Below are positions 1 through 11,300 of a DNA stretch of 64,000 nucleotides, piece after piece. Position 1 is the first letter of the stretch; every line of letters starts with the position of its first letter. A model generated the notes under the pieces. The model was given only the letters and a program-made list of their open reading frames with translations. It made no database searches and was not told the DNA's origin. The translations under genes were made by a program, and so were the position numbers. This DNA comes from Macrophomina tecta (taxonomy: Eukaryota > Ascomycota > Dothideomycetes > Botryosphaeriales > Botryosphaeriaceae), in the NCBI GenBank assembly GCA_024180945.1, contig JAKSGN010000005.1, forward strand, positions 806,001 through 870,000, read 5' to 3'.

Positions 1-575
1 GTATGTGGCAGGGGCAAAAAGGAAAGCTATACGGTGCCCAGCCTGTTGCTTATGCCGATCATGTGAAATGAAGAACCGCATTTCCAGCGCCCAGATTCTT
101 GAAAAATATGCTCGATAGGGCAGACGAAGGGTTGGCCGCTGCGCCACGAAGGAGTGTGACCGAAGAGATGTATGTATCGATTGGGAATGACCGTTGAAGA
201 ATGCTAGTGAGACACGCGTGGTGGTGACGTTCGATGGACCTAATGAGTATTTCTCTCCGTGCGTTTCAGCTTTTGCAGTGCCTTGAACGCTTTCGATGGA
301 CTTGGTATGGGATGGTGGTTTGGACCTTGACACATCGAAGTCGCTCGGTAGGGGACTTCCGTAGTAGCACGCATTTCCACAGAATATAGTGGCACGGTAT
401 AGTCGTTCTGCCGACGCGAAGGGCAGGTGATCACGCATGCGGAAACATCGCGGACAAATCCAACCCTCAACAGTGACACCAACGCGCGCTTCAACAAACC
501 ACCTCGGTCTTGCGCACATCTGCGCCAAGTCACATCGACGAAAGCGTATCGCCGTTTGCCGAACACCCCGTCACA
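1..575. other. intergenic, no gene seen
   Basis: No reading frame here combines a plausible start, codon use and splice signals. The open frames overlap on both strands and look like chance. The right end is probably the promoter of the small gene starting at 576. Confidence 0.5.
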
Positions 576-1074
576 ATGCCAATCAACTGGTATCTGCGCA
601 CCCGGCGCGAAATCATCGGTACGTCCAGACTCACCGCCGACCGTCAATTCACCTCACTGACTCGTCTCGCCTCCTCATCCAGAGATGGCACGTCAGCACT
701 GGCCCACCGCCGCTGCCATTAAGATTAAGCATCGCTCGCTCGAGAAGAAGCGCTGGTGCACGCTCTATGTTGAACTCCCTATCACCAGCGCCCGCCTCCC
801 TAGCGCGCACCGCCCCGACCGGACCCCTAACATTGTCTTCGTCGGCCCTTGGCATGATGCAAGCAACGAGAGCACCTTGATCTCGCTTGAGGATATTTGG
901 CTCAGCATCAGAAAGGCGAGGATTGCGGTGGAAAGGGGCGTTGTGAAGACGATTGAGCAGGGCTTGAAGGTGAGCTGGGATGATCTGGAGGGCGCGCAGG
1001 AGGCACTTCTGGAGGAGAGGAGAAAAATGAAGGAGGCAGTGGCAAGGTTCGAGAAAGCGGCTGCCACTGCATAG
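576..1074 (+). CDS. small unknown protein, 144 aa, two exons
   Basis: Exons 576-618 and 683-1074; the intron 619-682 (64 nt) has a GTACGT donor and CAG acceptor. The phase-1 join makes a Glu codon and leads straight into the long second exon, so the start at 576 is preferred over the in-frame ATG at 685. No signal peptide or membrane segment is visible. The last 60 residues or so are strongly helical and charged (Glu, Lys, Arg, Ala), consistent with a coiled coil. I do not recognise the family and give no function. The gene has the same strand and similar build as the next gene (short first exon, phase-1 first intron), so the two may be distant relatives, but their sequences are not convincingly alike. 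Confidence 0.6.
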
Positions 1075-1519
1075 TTGGCGCTCGCTTCGCATGTGTTTTG
1101 GTGGTTTCGTAACGCAGCTGCGCTTCTATCCACAAGACGGCCTGCCCTTGGATGCATTCTAGACTTCTCTATATTCGATTGCAACACACATGTGTCTCTC
1201 GCGGACCAAAGCTTCAACTACAGAGTGACGTATAGCGTTGAGACTTCGGCTGGCGGGATAGTCTCCGATCCAGAGAGTTAGAAGCCTTGGAGATTCGGCA
1301 CGGCTGACATCCCAAGTCGTCATGTCGCAGAGATATCACGGTGATCTACATGAAGCTGGTGAGAGTTGTAGAATCTGCAGCGGGGAGGTTGGTGCGTGCC
1401 TGCCAACATCACACCTTCCAAGTCGCGTTGGGGGGGGCAAGCCGCTTCCTATATCTTCAGCCCCAGCAGCGCCGGAACGGTACACCACACCAAAAAAAAA
1501 TTCAAAAAGCTCGCACAGA

Positions 1520-2212
1520 ATGTCACGCAACGACAGCTACCCAGACGTGGCGCGCATCGGCACGCAAGCTCTCAGTACGTCCCTCCATGGCTTGAGCCCC
1601 TCCGTTCACCCCAACCTCATCCCCCTCGCCAGCAAAGCACCAAACTGACATGCGTCCCACCCCACAGCGCTTGCCCGGGAGACATGGCCGCACATGTCCG
1701 CAACCGTCGACATCGACGTCCACACAGCAAACTTCGGCGCGGGCCCGCACTTTGCCATCCTACTTGACCGCAGCCCGCGTGAACAAGCCACCTCCACCAC
1801 CACTACCATCACCGCTCCACTCGCGCAGCTCCGCCAAGGTCAGCTCTATGCAACTACTGCTGCCGCCACCTCTCACCCAAACCCGGCCCCGAACCCCATC
1901 GTCTGGTACCGCACCATGCCGTACAGCTCGCGCTGCGACGCGCTGCGCGAGGTGAGGCACCATGTGGAGCACATGAGTCGGATCCGGCGGTGGGCTGACG
2001 ACGTGTGCGCAAAGACAGCCGGCAAGGTAAGTACGCGTCACAGGAGCACCGACGTAGGAACTTGAGGACGACACGTATGCTGATGAAGTTTACCTTGCGG
2101 TCCGGAACAGGTCACTAAGCGGCTGCCACTGAGACAGAACGACCAGGAGATGCGGGAGCACAGGAAGAATCAGGCGACCGCTGGTGAGAAGACCGGCTGT
2201 GATGGCGCGTAA
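1520..2212 (+). CDS. small unknown protein, 171 aa, three exons
   Basis: Exons 1520-1574, 1668-2026 and 2111-2212. Intron 1575-1667 has a GTACGT donor and CACAG acceptor; intron 2027-2110 has GTAAGT and ACAG. Both joins keep one frame to a TAA at 2210. The protein starts MSRNDSYPDVARIGTQAL, has a Thr-rich middle stretch (about residues 57-65) and a charged basic tail, with no signal peptide or membrane helix. No catalytic motif or known domain is visible. It may form a tandem pair with the 144-aa gene upstream. The gene model is well supported by splice signals; the function is unknown. Confidence 0.65.
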
Positions 2213-5052
2213 GGGACATACACAAATCAGAGGGCCGTTGCCCGGGGGGATTAATACTGGGAGAGAAGGACTTTGACTCGCGGCGCCGTCTACCGCGGCA
2301 GAGATTTGCCTCGTTTCTAATTCATTGGGGGGGTTTTTCGAGCCATCTCGCGGCGGTTATTGGCGCAGCTTATCACATCTTTGTCTGCTTAGTTGGCTCC
2401 ATGCCCCTCGAAAATGCGCAGCATATTTCGCCCGACGAATCTACGGCTTTCCAACATGGTCGTGCATGAAGGCGTCTGCAGAAGCCAGATAGTGCTCAGT
2501 GTTGACTGCCCGCCGTCCGAGCAAATACCAATACGCGAGTTTCTCTCACTTGGCTGCACAACTATGTCTTATTCGCTGCTCCAAATCCGGATAGGAGGAG
2601 GCAGATGGGCTACAGCACACATGGACTTTGGAGCAGGGCGACTTTGGCAAGCAGAGGGCACTCAACCCCTTCTCAGAGAGTCAGCCTCTCTCTTTTAGTC
2701 TTCTTTGAATTAGAGTGAGATTCTTCGGCGCATACCGATGATGTCAACACGAGCGCGCAGATACCGAGCCACCTTAGGGATAACAGCAAGCTCCAAGGCT
2801 CAATCCGCTTAACACAGCGTTGGCTCAACCCTACATACATGTCCAAGCGGCGTCACTCCTGATGCTATCATTCCGCTGGCCATACTATTGGTCTGCTTGA
2901 GGTGGACCCCGACAGTGAGCACCAGCATCCAGCGCGGCTGCGGTGGACCATGCCACCTGTCGAACCACAGGCCAGCGTGACGTTGCCAGCTCGCCAATTG
3001 CTTGCCAGATGTTCTCGTCGGTTCATGTCCATGCGATCAGGCAATGTTTCTACCGCTCCTGCCGTGACTGGCGTGTATGAGTCACAAATCCTCGCCGTGC
3101 TTCCCAATGGGGCAGTCAAGGATTGTCATTATGTCACAACTTCAACGTCGGTGCCTACTTTCTACCTGCATTCACGCTACACAGAGCCCCCCTAGAAGGT
3201 TCTATGCCCGGTGAGTCACCTAAACGTGATATGAGTGCCCAGGCACACCCCGTGCACTCACCTTTCGCGCCTGGTCCCTACATGAATCATCTACCACCGG
3301 CCCCGTGCCACCCTCCGCGCCCCTCCTCCGCTGGGTATAAATACCCCCCCACCCCCAACCTCCTCTGGCTCTTCTTCTTTTCTTCTCCAGCTCTCTTTGC
3401 CTTTTGGCTCTGATCAAGTGCAGTAACTGTTCTTTTCAGATTAGTCTTCTGAAAGGGCCCTACGGGGTTCCGACGATTATTCAGTTTTTGGAACCAGCCT
3501 GGGAGGCTCTGAGCTCCGCTTATCCTCCTGGGCACAGTGTCGCCCTTATTGCACTGCCTGGGGCTGACGCGAACCTTCTTTACCTTTTTCATTGAACGTC
3601 TGGTCAAGCACTGGGCTTCGAAGAAGAAGTCTTTTCCTGCTTTCCGTTCGTCTTCAGGGTGAAGATCTTGGTGTTTTGCTCCGCGTCGTTTGCCAGCGCA
3701 GCGCGCCGCGTTTGCCCGTCGCTCTTCTGCCTGTGCCTGAGGTTTGTACGTCACCACGCCATGTTCCTGTCACTTGCCAGCGCTGCATCCTACTATGATC
3801 CGCGCTCGATGCGTTCGAAGTGCTGACAGCTCCTTGGTGCCGAGCGAGACATCGACATTCGATGCGCAATTACCATGTGCCTTCGGGTCTTGATGTTAGT
3901 CGCCTCTTGCCAGTGCCGCTCTCCACACAGCCCCGCCATCGCATCTCCCCATAACCGACAGTCCTTTGGTGTTGAGAACGTCACGGACACGAACTTCACA
4001 AACACAGACTTCGGAACCACGACAAGCTGCAATCCCATCGATTTTCTATCTGCTCCTGCCGCCGTGCCCTTCTCGGCGCGCGTGCAGCATGTCTGCCACG
4101 ATTGTGTCTCTGCAGCATGCATGCAACAGCCCGGCGAGCATAGCAAGTTGCTATAGCTGCGCCGCCCACTCGACCGCGGCTGCGCGCCTGTGCCAGAACA
4201 TATCGCCGACCCTCGAAACCGACCTCATATCCTGTACTGCCCCGGAGCAGCTACAGTGCCCCCTGCCATAGTTCCCCCCACACTCTTCACTATCGTGAGC
4301 GGGCTGCCGTCGCCCGGGAGCTCGACACGTGTGGCGGCCGAGGCCGACCCCGTACAGGATATCTGCTGCGAGACTCTGACACGCCTGCTCTTAGGGTCTG
4401 CTCCTCCGATGATGCCCCGGTTGCGCCGCCCCCCAGACGCGCCCGAAGTCGCATAAGAGAGTGGGAGGGCTCGCTATTGGTGCGCAGGCATAAGGCCGGG
4501 AAAGCGGTCACGCGCGGTTGCTGAGAATAGCCGCATCGCACGGTGCAGAGCGTGGGAGCCTGCAGCCAGTAGCGAAAGTTGTATCGCCCACGTACAGAGC
4601 CGCGAAGTGTGGAGAGCGACGTGCGTATCCGATGGTGCGGCGGGGGCGGGAGACACGCGCACCGGCGCAGAGCAATACGTGGAGGCGGCGCTGCTTGCAT
4701 CGGGCGCAGCCCCTTTTCGAGCTTAGCGCTCCACAGGCAGCTGTGAGGCACACACTGACGCAGTCGCGTTCGGCTCCTCGCTCCAGATGCATGACAGTCG
4801 GGATTTTGGCAGTGCGCATCGGGCCGAAATGTCAGTCGGCCAGGCCGTACAATACTAATCGGACCATTCCTGCGGCGCTTGTTCCCAGAAAGCCCTGCTG
4901 CCCGCAAGATTGGGGGCGGACTTTAAACCCTTCCTGTTGTTATCGTGATACCCCTGTGACGATCTTCTTGCACGGCTTCTGCCTAAAGAAACGCCTTTCC
5001 CTGCGTTTCTCACCGCAGAATTCGCACCCTCAACTTCGGGTACCGCACCAGA
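2213..5052. other. intergenic, 2.8 kb, no confident gene
   Basis: Open frames on both strands are short or low in complexity. A TATAAATA box with a pyrimidine-rich tract follows at 3336-3400, and a short frame downstream (3404-3595) could be its target, but nothing in it is recognisable. The right end is the promoter side of the dehydrogenase gene at 5053. Confidence 0.4.
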
Positions 5053-6128
5053 ATGCCAGCTGCCTTTTCTGTGCCCCTTTCGCAAGCCCTATCACCGGAA
5101 GACTGCAATGGACCCGTATCGGGAGACTCGTTGGCCAGGAGGAACGTCCTCATCACCGGGGCAGCCTCCGGAATCGGCGCCGTGATCGCGCAGACGTATG
5201 CAGAGAAAGGGCGAGTACGACAATACAGTCCCAATTACGTTTGCCTAACAATAATTCAGTGCGTACGTGACACTGGTGGACAAGAACACGAAACTCGGAG
5301 AGCAGTACACAACCCAGCTCCGGGAGAAAGGGCTTCGGGTACAGTTCGTTGCTGCAGATGTGACCTCATGGGAGGCTCAGGTCGCCGCGTTCAAAGCCGC
5401 CATCTTGTTCCATCCAGACAGAGTGCTCGACATTGTCGTTGCCAATGCCGGCCTGTTTAGTGAGCCTTTCATCGCCCCAGACGAAGCTCCCATCACATTC
5501 GACCAGGACCCACCTAAGCCGGACACCGCGCCGTGGGAGGTGAATACGATCGGCCTCAGCTTTACCGCCAAGCTGGCACAGCTCTATTTCGAGCTGCCGT
5601 CTGAGAAGCCCGCCCCAAAGCCAAAATCGTTGATCCTCGTCTCCTCCATCGCGGCCTACGTCGACTTCCCGGTCGTGGCCGCCTACACAAGCTCCAAGTA
5701 CGGCGCTCGCGGCTTCTTCAAAAATATGCGGGGCATCTTCTCAAGTCGCGGCCACCGGGTGAACCTGATTGCGCCGTGGATATACGACACTCCGATGGCC
5801 GCTGGGATCATCCCATTGTTGGAGGCTGTCGGGGCGCCCGTATCAGATATCAATTTGATGAGCCAAGCCGTGCTGAGACTGGCTGACGATGATACAATAT
5901 GCGGTGAATGATCTCTGTGTGCGCCGATTTCCCTTGTTTTCCTGTTTACTGACGTAATCTCCAGGGCGTGCGTTTTCAGTTGGCCCCCGGCGCATGATTG
6001 ATCTCTGCGACGACCTTGAAGGCCAGAATGCCGAGAAAGGTATCGCCGAGCTACGAGCAGACGCACCAGGGTGGGAGGATATGATCATGGGAGTGATGGA
6101 GCTGATGGGCTATTCAGGTGAATTTTAA
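5053..6128 (+). CDS. short-chain dehydrogenase/reductase (NAD-type), 321 aa
   Basis: Exons 5053-5210, 5260-5903 and 5965-6128. The classical SDR landmarks are all present: cofactor loop TGAASGIG at residues 35-42, Asp60 after the second strand (favours NAD over NADP), ANAG at 114-117, catalytic Ser181/182 and the YTSSK box with Tyr195 and Lys199. Length and C-terminus resemble fungal homologs of 15-hydroxyprostaglandin dehydrogenase and 5'-hydroxyaverantin dehydrogenase, which oxidise secondary alcohols in the cytosol; the substrate here is unknown. The first intron (5211-5259, 49 nt) starts with GC, not GT. Only that GC donor joins the frame to give ...AEKGAYVTLVDKN. The second intron (5904-5964) is GT-AG. 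No neighbour suggests a pathway. Confidence 0.88.
5211..5259 (+). other. GC-AG intron in the dehydrogenase gene
   Basis: The donor is GCGAGT and the acceptor TTCAG, 49 nt. The nearest GT (5215) would leave the exon in the wrong phase. The GC donor restores an uninterrupted Rossmann fold, so the call rests on protein conservation as well as on the donor's match to GYGAGT. Confidence 0.8.
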
Positions 6129-6712
6129 TGCAGTGCCAATAGGAACTCTCTCTTGCCTTCAGAGGCTTTTATCTCTCCAGACAGTCGCTGTGTGGTCAAA
6201 GTCCCGATAGAGCCGCATTAGTCCAGAAGGCTGCATTTGCGCTCCGAAGGCTCATCTTCACTTAGCAATGCTTCATGGTCGTGCTCTATACTGCTACCTA
6301 GTGGATTCTCGGAGTGCCTGCATAAAATTCATATGCAATTGATGGGCACAGTTACACAGAGTGAGCATAGTCGGTCACAGGTTGGTCTGTTTGATCACGT
6401 TTGTAGCTTAGTGGCCGTCAGATCTTGTCTTCGCTGCGTACCAACAAATACTAGCAGATGTTAGAAACATGCTGTTTGAGTCTAGTTGTTTGGGTAGGCG
6501 AGCGGACACATGGCTCGATTTTACAGCTGCACGTAAAGGTGGCTTAGATCTGTGTTAAGTTGCAACTTCTACCTGGATAGTCGCCACTGCATCATGCCCT
6601 CCTGATCTCAGCGCACGTTCGCTTTCTCGACCTATACATATACCGCAGCGAATGTGTCTGTGGAGTCTGTTCTTCAATGTCTCTGTCCTTGTCCTAACCA
6701 ACGACATCAACA
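6129..6712. other. intergenic with promoter of membrane protein gene
   Basis: No gene is seen. A TATACATA element at 6633-6640 lies about 75 nt before the next ATG, followed by a CT-rich tract, as in many fungal promoters. Confidence 0.45.
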
Positions 6713-7123
6713 ATGGCTGAGGAAACACTCAACGACACCGTCGGGGGCCTTGACTCCGGCGTATTTACCTTCCTCATGCTGTTCCTAGTGCTCTTTCTGC
6801 TCCTACTCATTGTCAGTGTCTGCTACGTGTTCACGATGAGGCAAGCCTTTGCAAAGCTACAGACCCTCATCAGAGAGCACACTGTCGCCCAGAGGGATCT
6901 TTCCTTACAGAGTCTATCCACTCGGCAAGGTTTTATGGGAAACCACTTACCATCATCCAACGGAAACGGTCATAGATGCAGCGGCAATGGCATCAGTGGG
7001 CATGGCAACAGCAGCAATAGTAACAACGGTAATAGGAGCAATGGTTTCACTCACGGGAACGGTATTGGGGGCGAAAACGGATCTATGCCTGGTCCCGTGG
7101 AAGCGGGAGTTGTTGGCTTCTAA
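6713..7123 (+). CDS. small single-pass membrane protein, 136 aa
   Basis: The single exon starts in a good context (ATCAACAATGGC). Residues 17-41 form one very hydrophobic helix rich in Leu, Phe and Val. A short acidic N-terminus precedes it, and a basic, helical stretch follows. The last 55 residues are low in complexity and rich in Asn, Gly, Ser and His. There is no cleavable signal peptide; a type III or tail-in topology is possible. I know no family for it. The TATA-like element upstream and the clean frame argue for a real gene, but lineage-specific or spurious origin cannot be excluded. Confidence 0.5.
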   Translation: MAEETLNDTVGGLDSGVFTFLMLFLVLFLLLLIVSVCYVFTMRQAFAKLQTLIREHTVAQRDLSLQSLSTRQGFMGNHLPSSNGNGHRCSGNGISGHGNSSNSNNGNRSNGFTHGNGIGGENGSMPGPVEAGVVGF

Positions 7124-7336
7124 TAGCCAGGCTTTGAACACATGTCTCAATACCAGTTATGCCACCTCGCTGCCTTTTGCGTAGATAGTGGCCTCACGAC
7201 GAGAAATAACTACTGATGACATGAATTGATCACTTTACGTACGTCATATGGAGGATTGCTTCCTCTGAGTGTTAAATACTTTTCTTTTCCGCCATGTGCA
7301 AATCCCCGTGTATGTCTCCCCTTTACTCTTTGGTGA

Positions 7337-8306
7337 TTATGTAGAGGCGGGCTGGTTGATGTGGAGATCTGGACAAAGATCTCCTACCCCTTCTGCTCCG
7401 GATAGAACTGGCCATGTAAAGGCACTGTTTCCTCGACACAGCGATGCTCCAACTCCTCCAAGATGGATGACAAAGATCAAGAAAGGATCACTGGCGCCCA
7501 TGAAGCCATCCGGAATCTTGCTCGCCAATTTCAGTGCAATCTGACTGTCGCGGAAAAAACCTCCGTCCTATAGACACCCATCAATGCATCTGAGGTCCCC
7601 TGTATGCGTTGGCGACGCTGCATCTGCCATTATCCATAGCCGCGTGCGTCCTTCCGTGCCCGTTGCCCAGGCAGGTGGGCGTCTCAAATCTTACCAGGAT
7701 CTTCTTGGCTGGCGCCAGGATATCGATCGCTATGATCCGGTTGTTATGTTGTGGCAGTGGGCTCGGTAGGGCAGGCGTGAGCAAAGGTTCTCTGAGCCTC
7801 GTACACCCAACAGCAACTGGTCTCAGCGATCTCGGTTTGAGGGTGGTCGAGGAATGGCTGATTCTATTAGTGGATGTTTCCAGAACTCCCGCTAAAGGGA
7901 GGACTAACCTTGGCGGCTTTGCTGCCGCAGGTGTAGCAGAGATGGCTTCGAGTGCTGCGTTCGCACTGGAGTGGTCAGTATTTCTGCGTATTATACCATA
8001 CCTGCGATGTGGCACTTACACTGTGCTGAAGAGCTGACTCTCCTTTGCGAGTTGTAGGTTTGCTTGCGAAGAGGTAGTGAGGATTGGTCTGCCGCGGCGG
8101 CAAGAAATGCCAGCCTGGCGTTGATGAGGAATCGCTGTCTTGGCAGGAACGGCCTCCGCTCTACGCGCCGCAGAGAAGGGACGTTGATATTGATGCTTAG
8201 ACACTATAGACACTCTGGAAACTGGATTTTTTATTGCTCGACAATGCATTGTGCAAGGGCCCCTGTCTTTCACATGTCGCTCCACACCGCCATCGTCGTG
8301 ATGCAA
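7337..8306 (-). CDS. possible multi-exon gene or gene relic, unidentified
   Basis: On the minus strand, two intron-like pieces have correct signals: 7966-8019 (54 nt; GTAAGT donor, TACTGAC branch, CAG acceptor) and 7864-7918 (55 nt; GTTAGT donor, TAG acceptor). They join into an open frame. A third, larger intron ending at 7568 would lead into a protein-like last exon that contains DGFMGASDPFLIFVIHLGGV and stops at 7337. The 5' end is not resolved, and more than one frame stays open upstream. The last exon faintly recalls the C-terminal half of FAD-linked oxidases, but no cofactor motif is seen, so no function is assigned. It may be a decayed gene. Confidence 0.25.
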
Positions 8307-11300
8307 ACCTGTTTCAAAAGGGCTATCCTTTTTACTTTATATATGACAAACATGGGGCATAACCAAGTGGTTGGCTGGCTGAAAGCAGGTTCTTGCCCCC
8401 TTTCGTCTGTCCTGGGCGATCACAATCATTGAGGGAGAGTAAAGGCTCTAAACAACATTAGCTGTCTGACCATCCTCGAAAACGCACCATTTGTAGCCCG
8501 TAATATCGACGCGTCCAACGAATCTGTGATTCTATATGAAGCTGTGTTTCTCGCATGAGTCATGAGAGTATTGAGACTGTGTACACAGAACTAGCCGCTG
8601 GCCTGCTCCAGACTTCGTATTCATTGGCCACCGACCTTCGAGTTCAGTCCGAGGCGTGTTTGGCTAACCTGCAGGCGCATGCATATTGCCTGCGCTTCGC
8701 TGCCTCGCCCACATTGTCTTTATCCAATTTACACCAACCTGGAATATCTGGTGCTGTTTTCAATACTAGGAAAGCCATGATTGTGCTAGATTTCTTGGAT
8801 TTGAGATGCATAGGCTCGGCCGCGGGTGCCGTAGGGGTTCACCCAGTGCGGCAGCCATTCCTCAACCTTGACAAAGTCCTTTCGAAGGCCGTCACCGATA
8901 TGGGCCGAAATATGAGAAACCAAGGACAGGGAAAGCATGAATAGTACTGCTTGGGCGGTGGTGGCATGGCTCGAGGGTTCCTTTGGGATGCCTGTCGTCC
9001 CATGAGCTGGAAGTCGTCCAAGGCAGACTGTGGCGCCACAACCAATGTGCATCGAACCACCTTGGCTGTAATTCACCCTACAGGCAGCTGCTGGGTTGGT
9101 GTGTCTCTGTGTCGTTTTGCCGGCTTGCCTAAGCCAGCGGCGCTCGCACATCGGTATAGCGCCGCACGCCTAGCAATGTGGTGTCAGTTTACACTAGTTA
9201 GGCACATCTTACCTGATCCCACCGGGGCAGAGGGTCTTTACTTGCTCCTCTAGTGGTGCTCTGCCTTGGTACTGTTGGCTGAACCGCCTCCCAGGGGGTC
9301 TGTTCGCGGCTCTACAAGCGCAGCAATAGGCGCTTGAAGGCGACAGCGGTGCAAAATGTGTTCGTGGGTTGTCAGATCGCTTGGGAAAAACTTGAATGTT
9401 GGCGAAATTGATGCTGAAGTCACAGAGATGCTGGCCATGGCGCCGTGGAAGTTAGGAGCGAGGCCCAGCCAAGGGTACTTAAGCAGGATTATGTCGCATC
9501 TCGCACCGCGCGAAGATGTTGCGCTCACAGTGATGTCTTTCCGAGGGTACCATGGGCTAAGAAAGGCTCCCAAAACCCTGTTACCGCAGCAAATAGGGGC
9601 CGAGATATGTCTTGAAGCTGTTCTTTTCGGATGCGGGAATTTTGCCTCCAGCCAGGGCTGTGATAGCCTCCCAGGATGATCCGCCTCGCGCAAATGCAGC
9701 CCGGGGGTTACTGCGCTCATCTACATAGTCGGAACGCACGCTGCCATCCAAAATGAGCCGTCCGGCTTGCAGCAAAGTGTGAATGGCCATCGACGCGTCC
9801 GGCAACGCGGTAGTGTGCCGGCGCCTGCCTGTCTCAGTGGGGTGCCTGCGGCCCGAACTTCACCTCCCACCTGCTAGCAGAAGCATCAACGCCAGCGACG
9901 CCACCGCCCAGCCTCCACAACCCTCTTCCGTCCTCCTCACTGATCCCAGAATACCACTGGCTCGGCCTCTGGCCGCCTACATCCAAGTATTGACCGGAGA
10001 GTTTTCCACGGAATTGCTTGGAGACATCAAGAGGCTCTGCTGCGCTCACCACCGCATAATATCGATGCCATAGGTAAGTATCACGGAATCGACATCCTCA
10101 CTAAGCTCCTCGACGCTTTGTCTCTCCTGCCCTTTTACTGCGGCGGCCGGAATCGCAAGAGTTCAGCATGAACAACTTCCGCGCCAGCTTCGCGCATTCC
10201 CAGAGCTCTCAGACGGAGCATCTCATGGCTTGAAAACAACGCAAGCTTGCGTCAACGGCCCCTGCTGTCATGCAGCAGTTTCATTCTTGAATGCCAATTC
10301 TAACCCCGACATCATGCAGTGGTGCGCCGATATTTCAGAGCAACATTGTGCCGCTCTCGGCTGCCCTTTTTTTTGTGCGCTGGCACTCAGACACCGCTCA
10401 AATTTTCTATTCGCTCGCCACTATGCGCATGATAGCTAACAATAGCAAACCACAGACCCATCGCTTTCAGAACAACACCCCCTTTGGCAGGAGGCCGCCA
10501 GCACCCGACGCCGCTGGATACTCCCTCTCTCCCTCCTGCTTACTCCTTCTGCCACCACCACGATCATCAGAACCACAACTCACACTCAGTATCTTGCTGT
10601 CACGCTCACTTCCGACGAACTTAAACCCTTCGCCCTCCCCTTCTCTTTTCCGTTACGGTGGGCCCCGGCCGTCGATAGATTTCGCCGGAAGCATTTCAGG
10701 TTCCTGTGCAGCAACAGCGCCAACGACAACGGCCGCTATGCACGTATCAGGGTCTGTCCGTCAGCATGCGGCTCGAATGTGGCAAAGCGTAGCTTGCCGT
10801 CTCTATAAGGAAGAGGAAGTCGCCCCGCTGGCCAGTGCCCTCGTGCTTGAGGTCGGAAAGCTCGCAGATCTCAGGCCGCCGATCACACTTTTACGAACTG
10901 ACGAGACAGGCGCATCAATCGTCTACAACTAATGGTGTCCGACAGAACCACAGGTTCATTTGCCCGCCGGTGTATTACTGCTACCTCTTTGTCACATCCC
11001 GAACTGGACACAAGCACAACCTGATGTGCCTACGCAGCCTGTCCCCCAGGGCCTAGGCTTTACTCTTTGGTCCGTTTCCCTACGCTGGCGGGCCTCTTTT
11101 TTTCTTTAATCTCATTTTTTTTTTTCAATGGGCTGACGTTGTTGAGATTGGCCCCACCAAATGGTGCAATGGAAGATTGCTCCCCGACTTTCCATTTGCA
11201 GATTGGGATGCCTAGCGGCAACCCAAGCATCGCCGGACTCCCAAGCAGCCGAAGGAGAATGATCGGGCTCGCTGTTCAGCTCAAGCAAGGAGTTGCGGCT

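Noticed and set aside
4518..5270. 250-codon plus-strand frame overlapping the dehydrogenase start
   Set aside because: It is in a different frame from the SDR, lacks conserved content and has no splice support.
10291..10932. 213-codon plus-strand frame
   Set aside because: Ser/Pro/Leu-rich with no domain, no promoter context and a homopolymer-derived start; probably chance.
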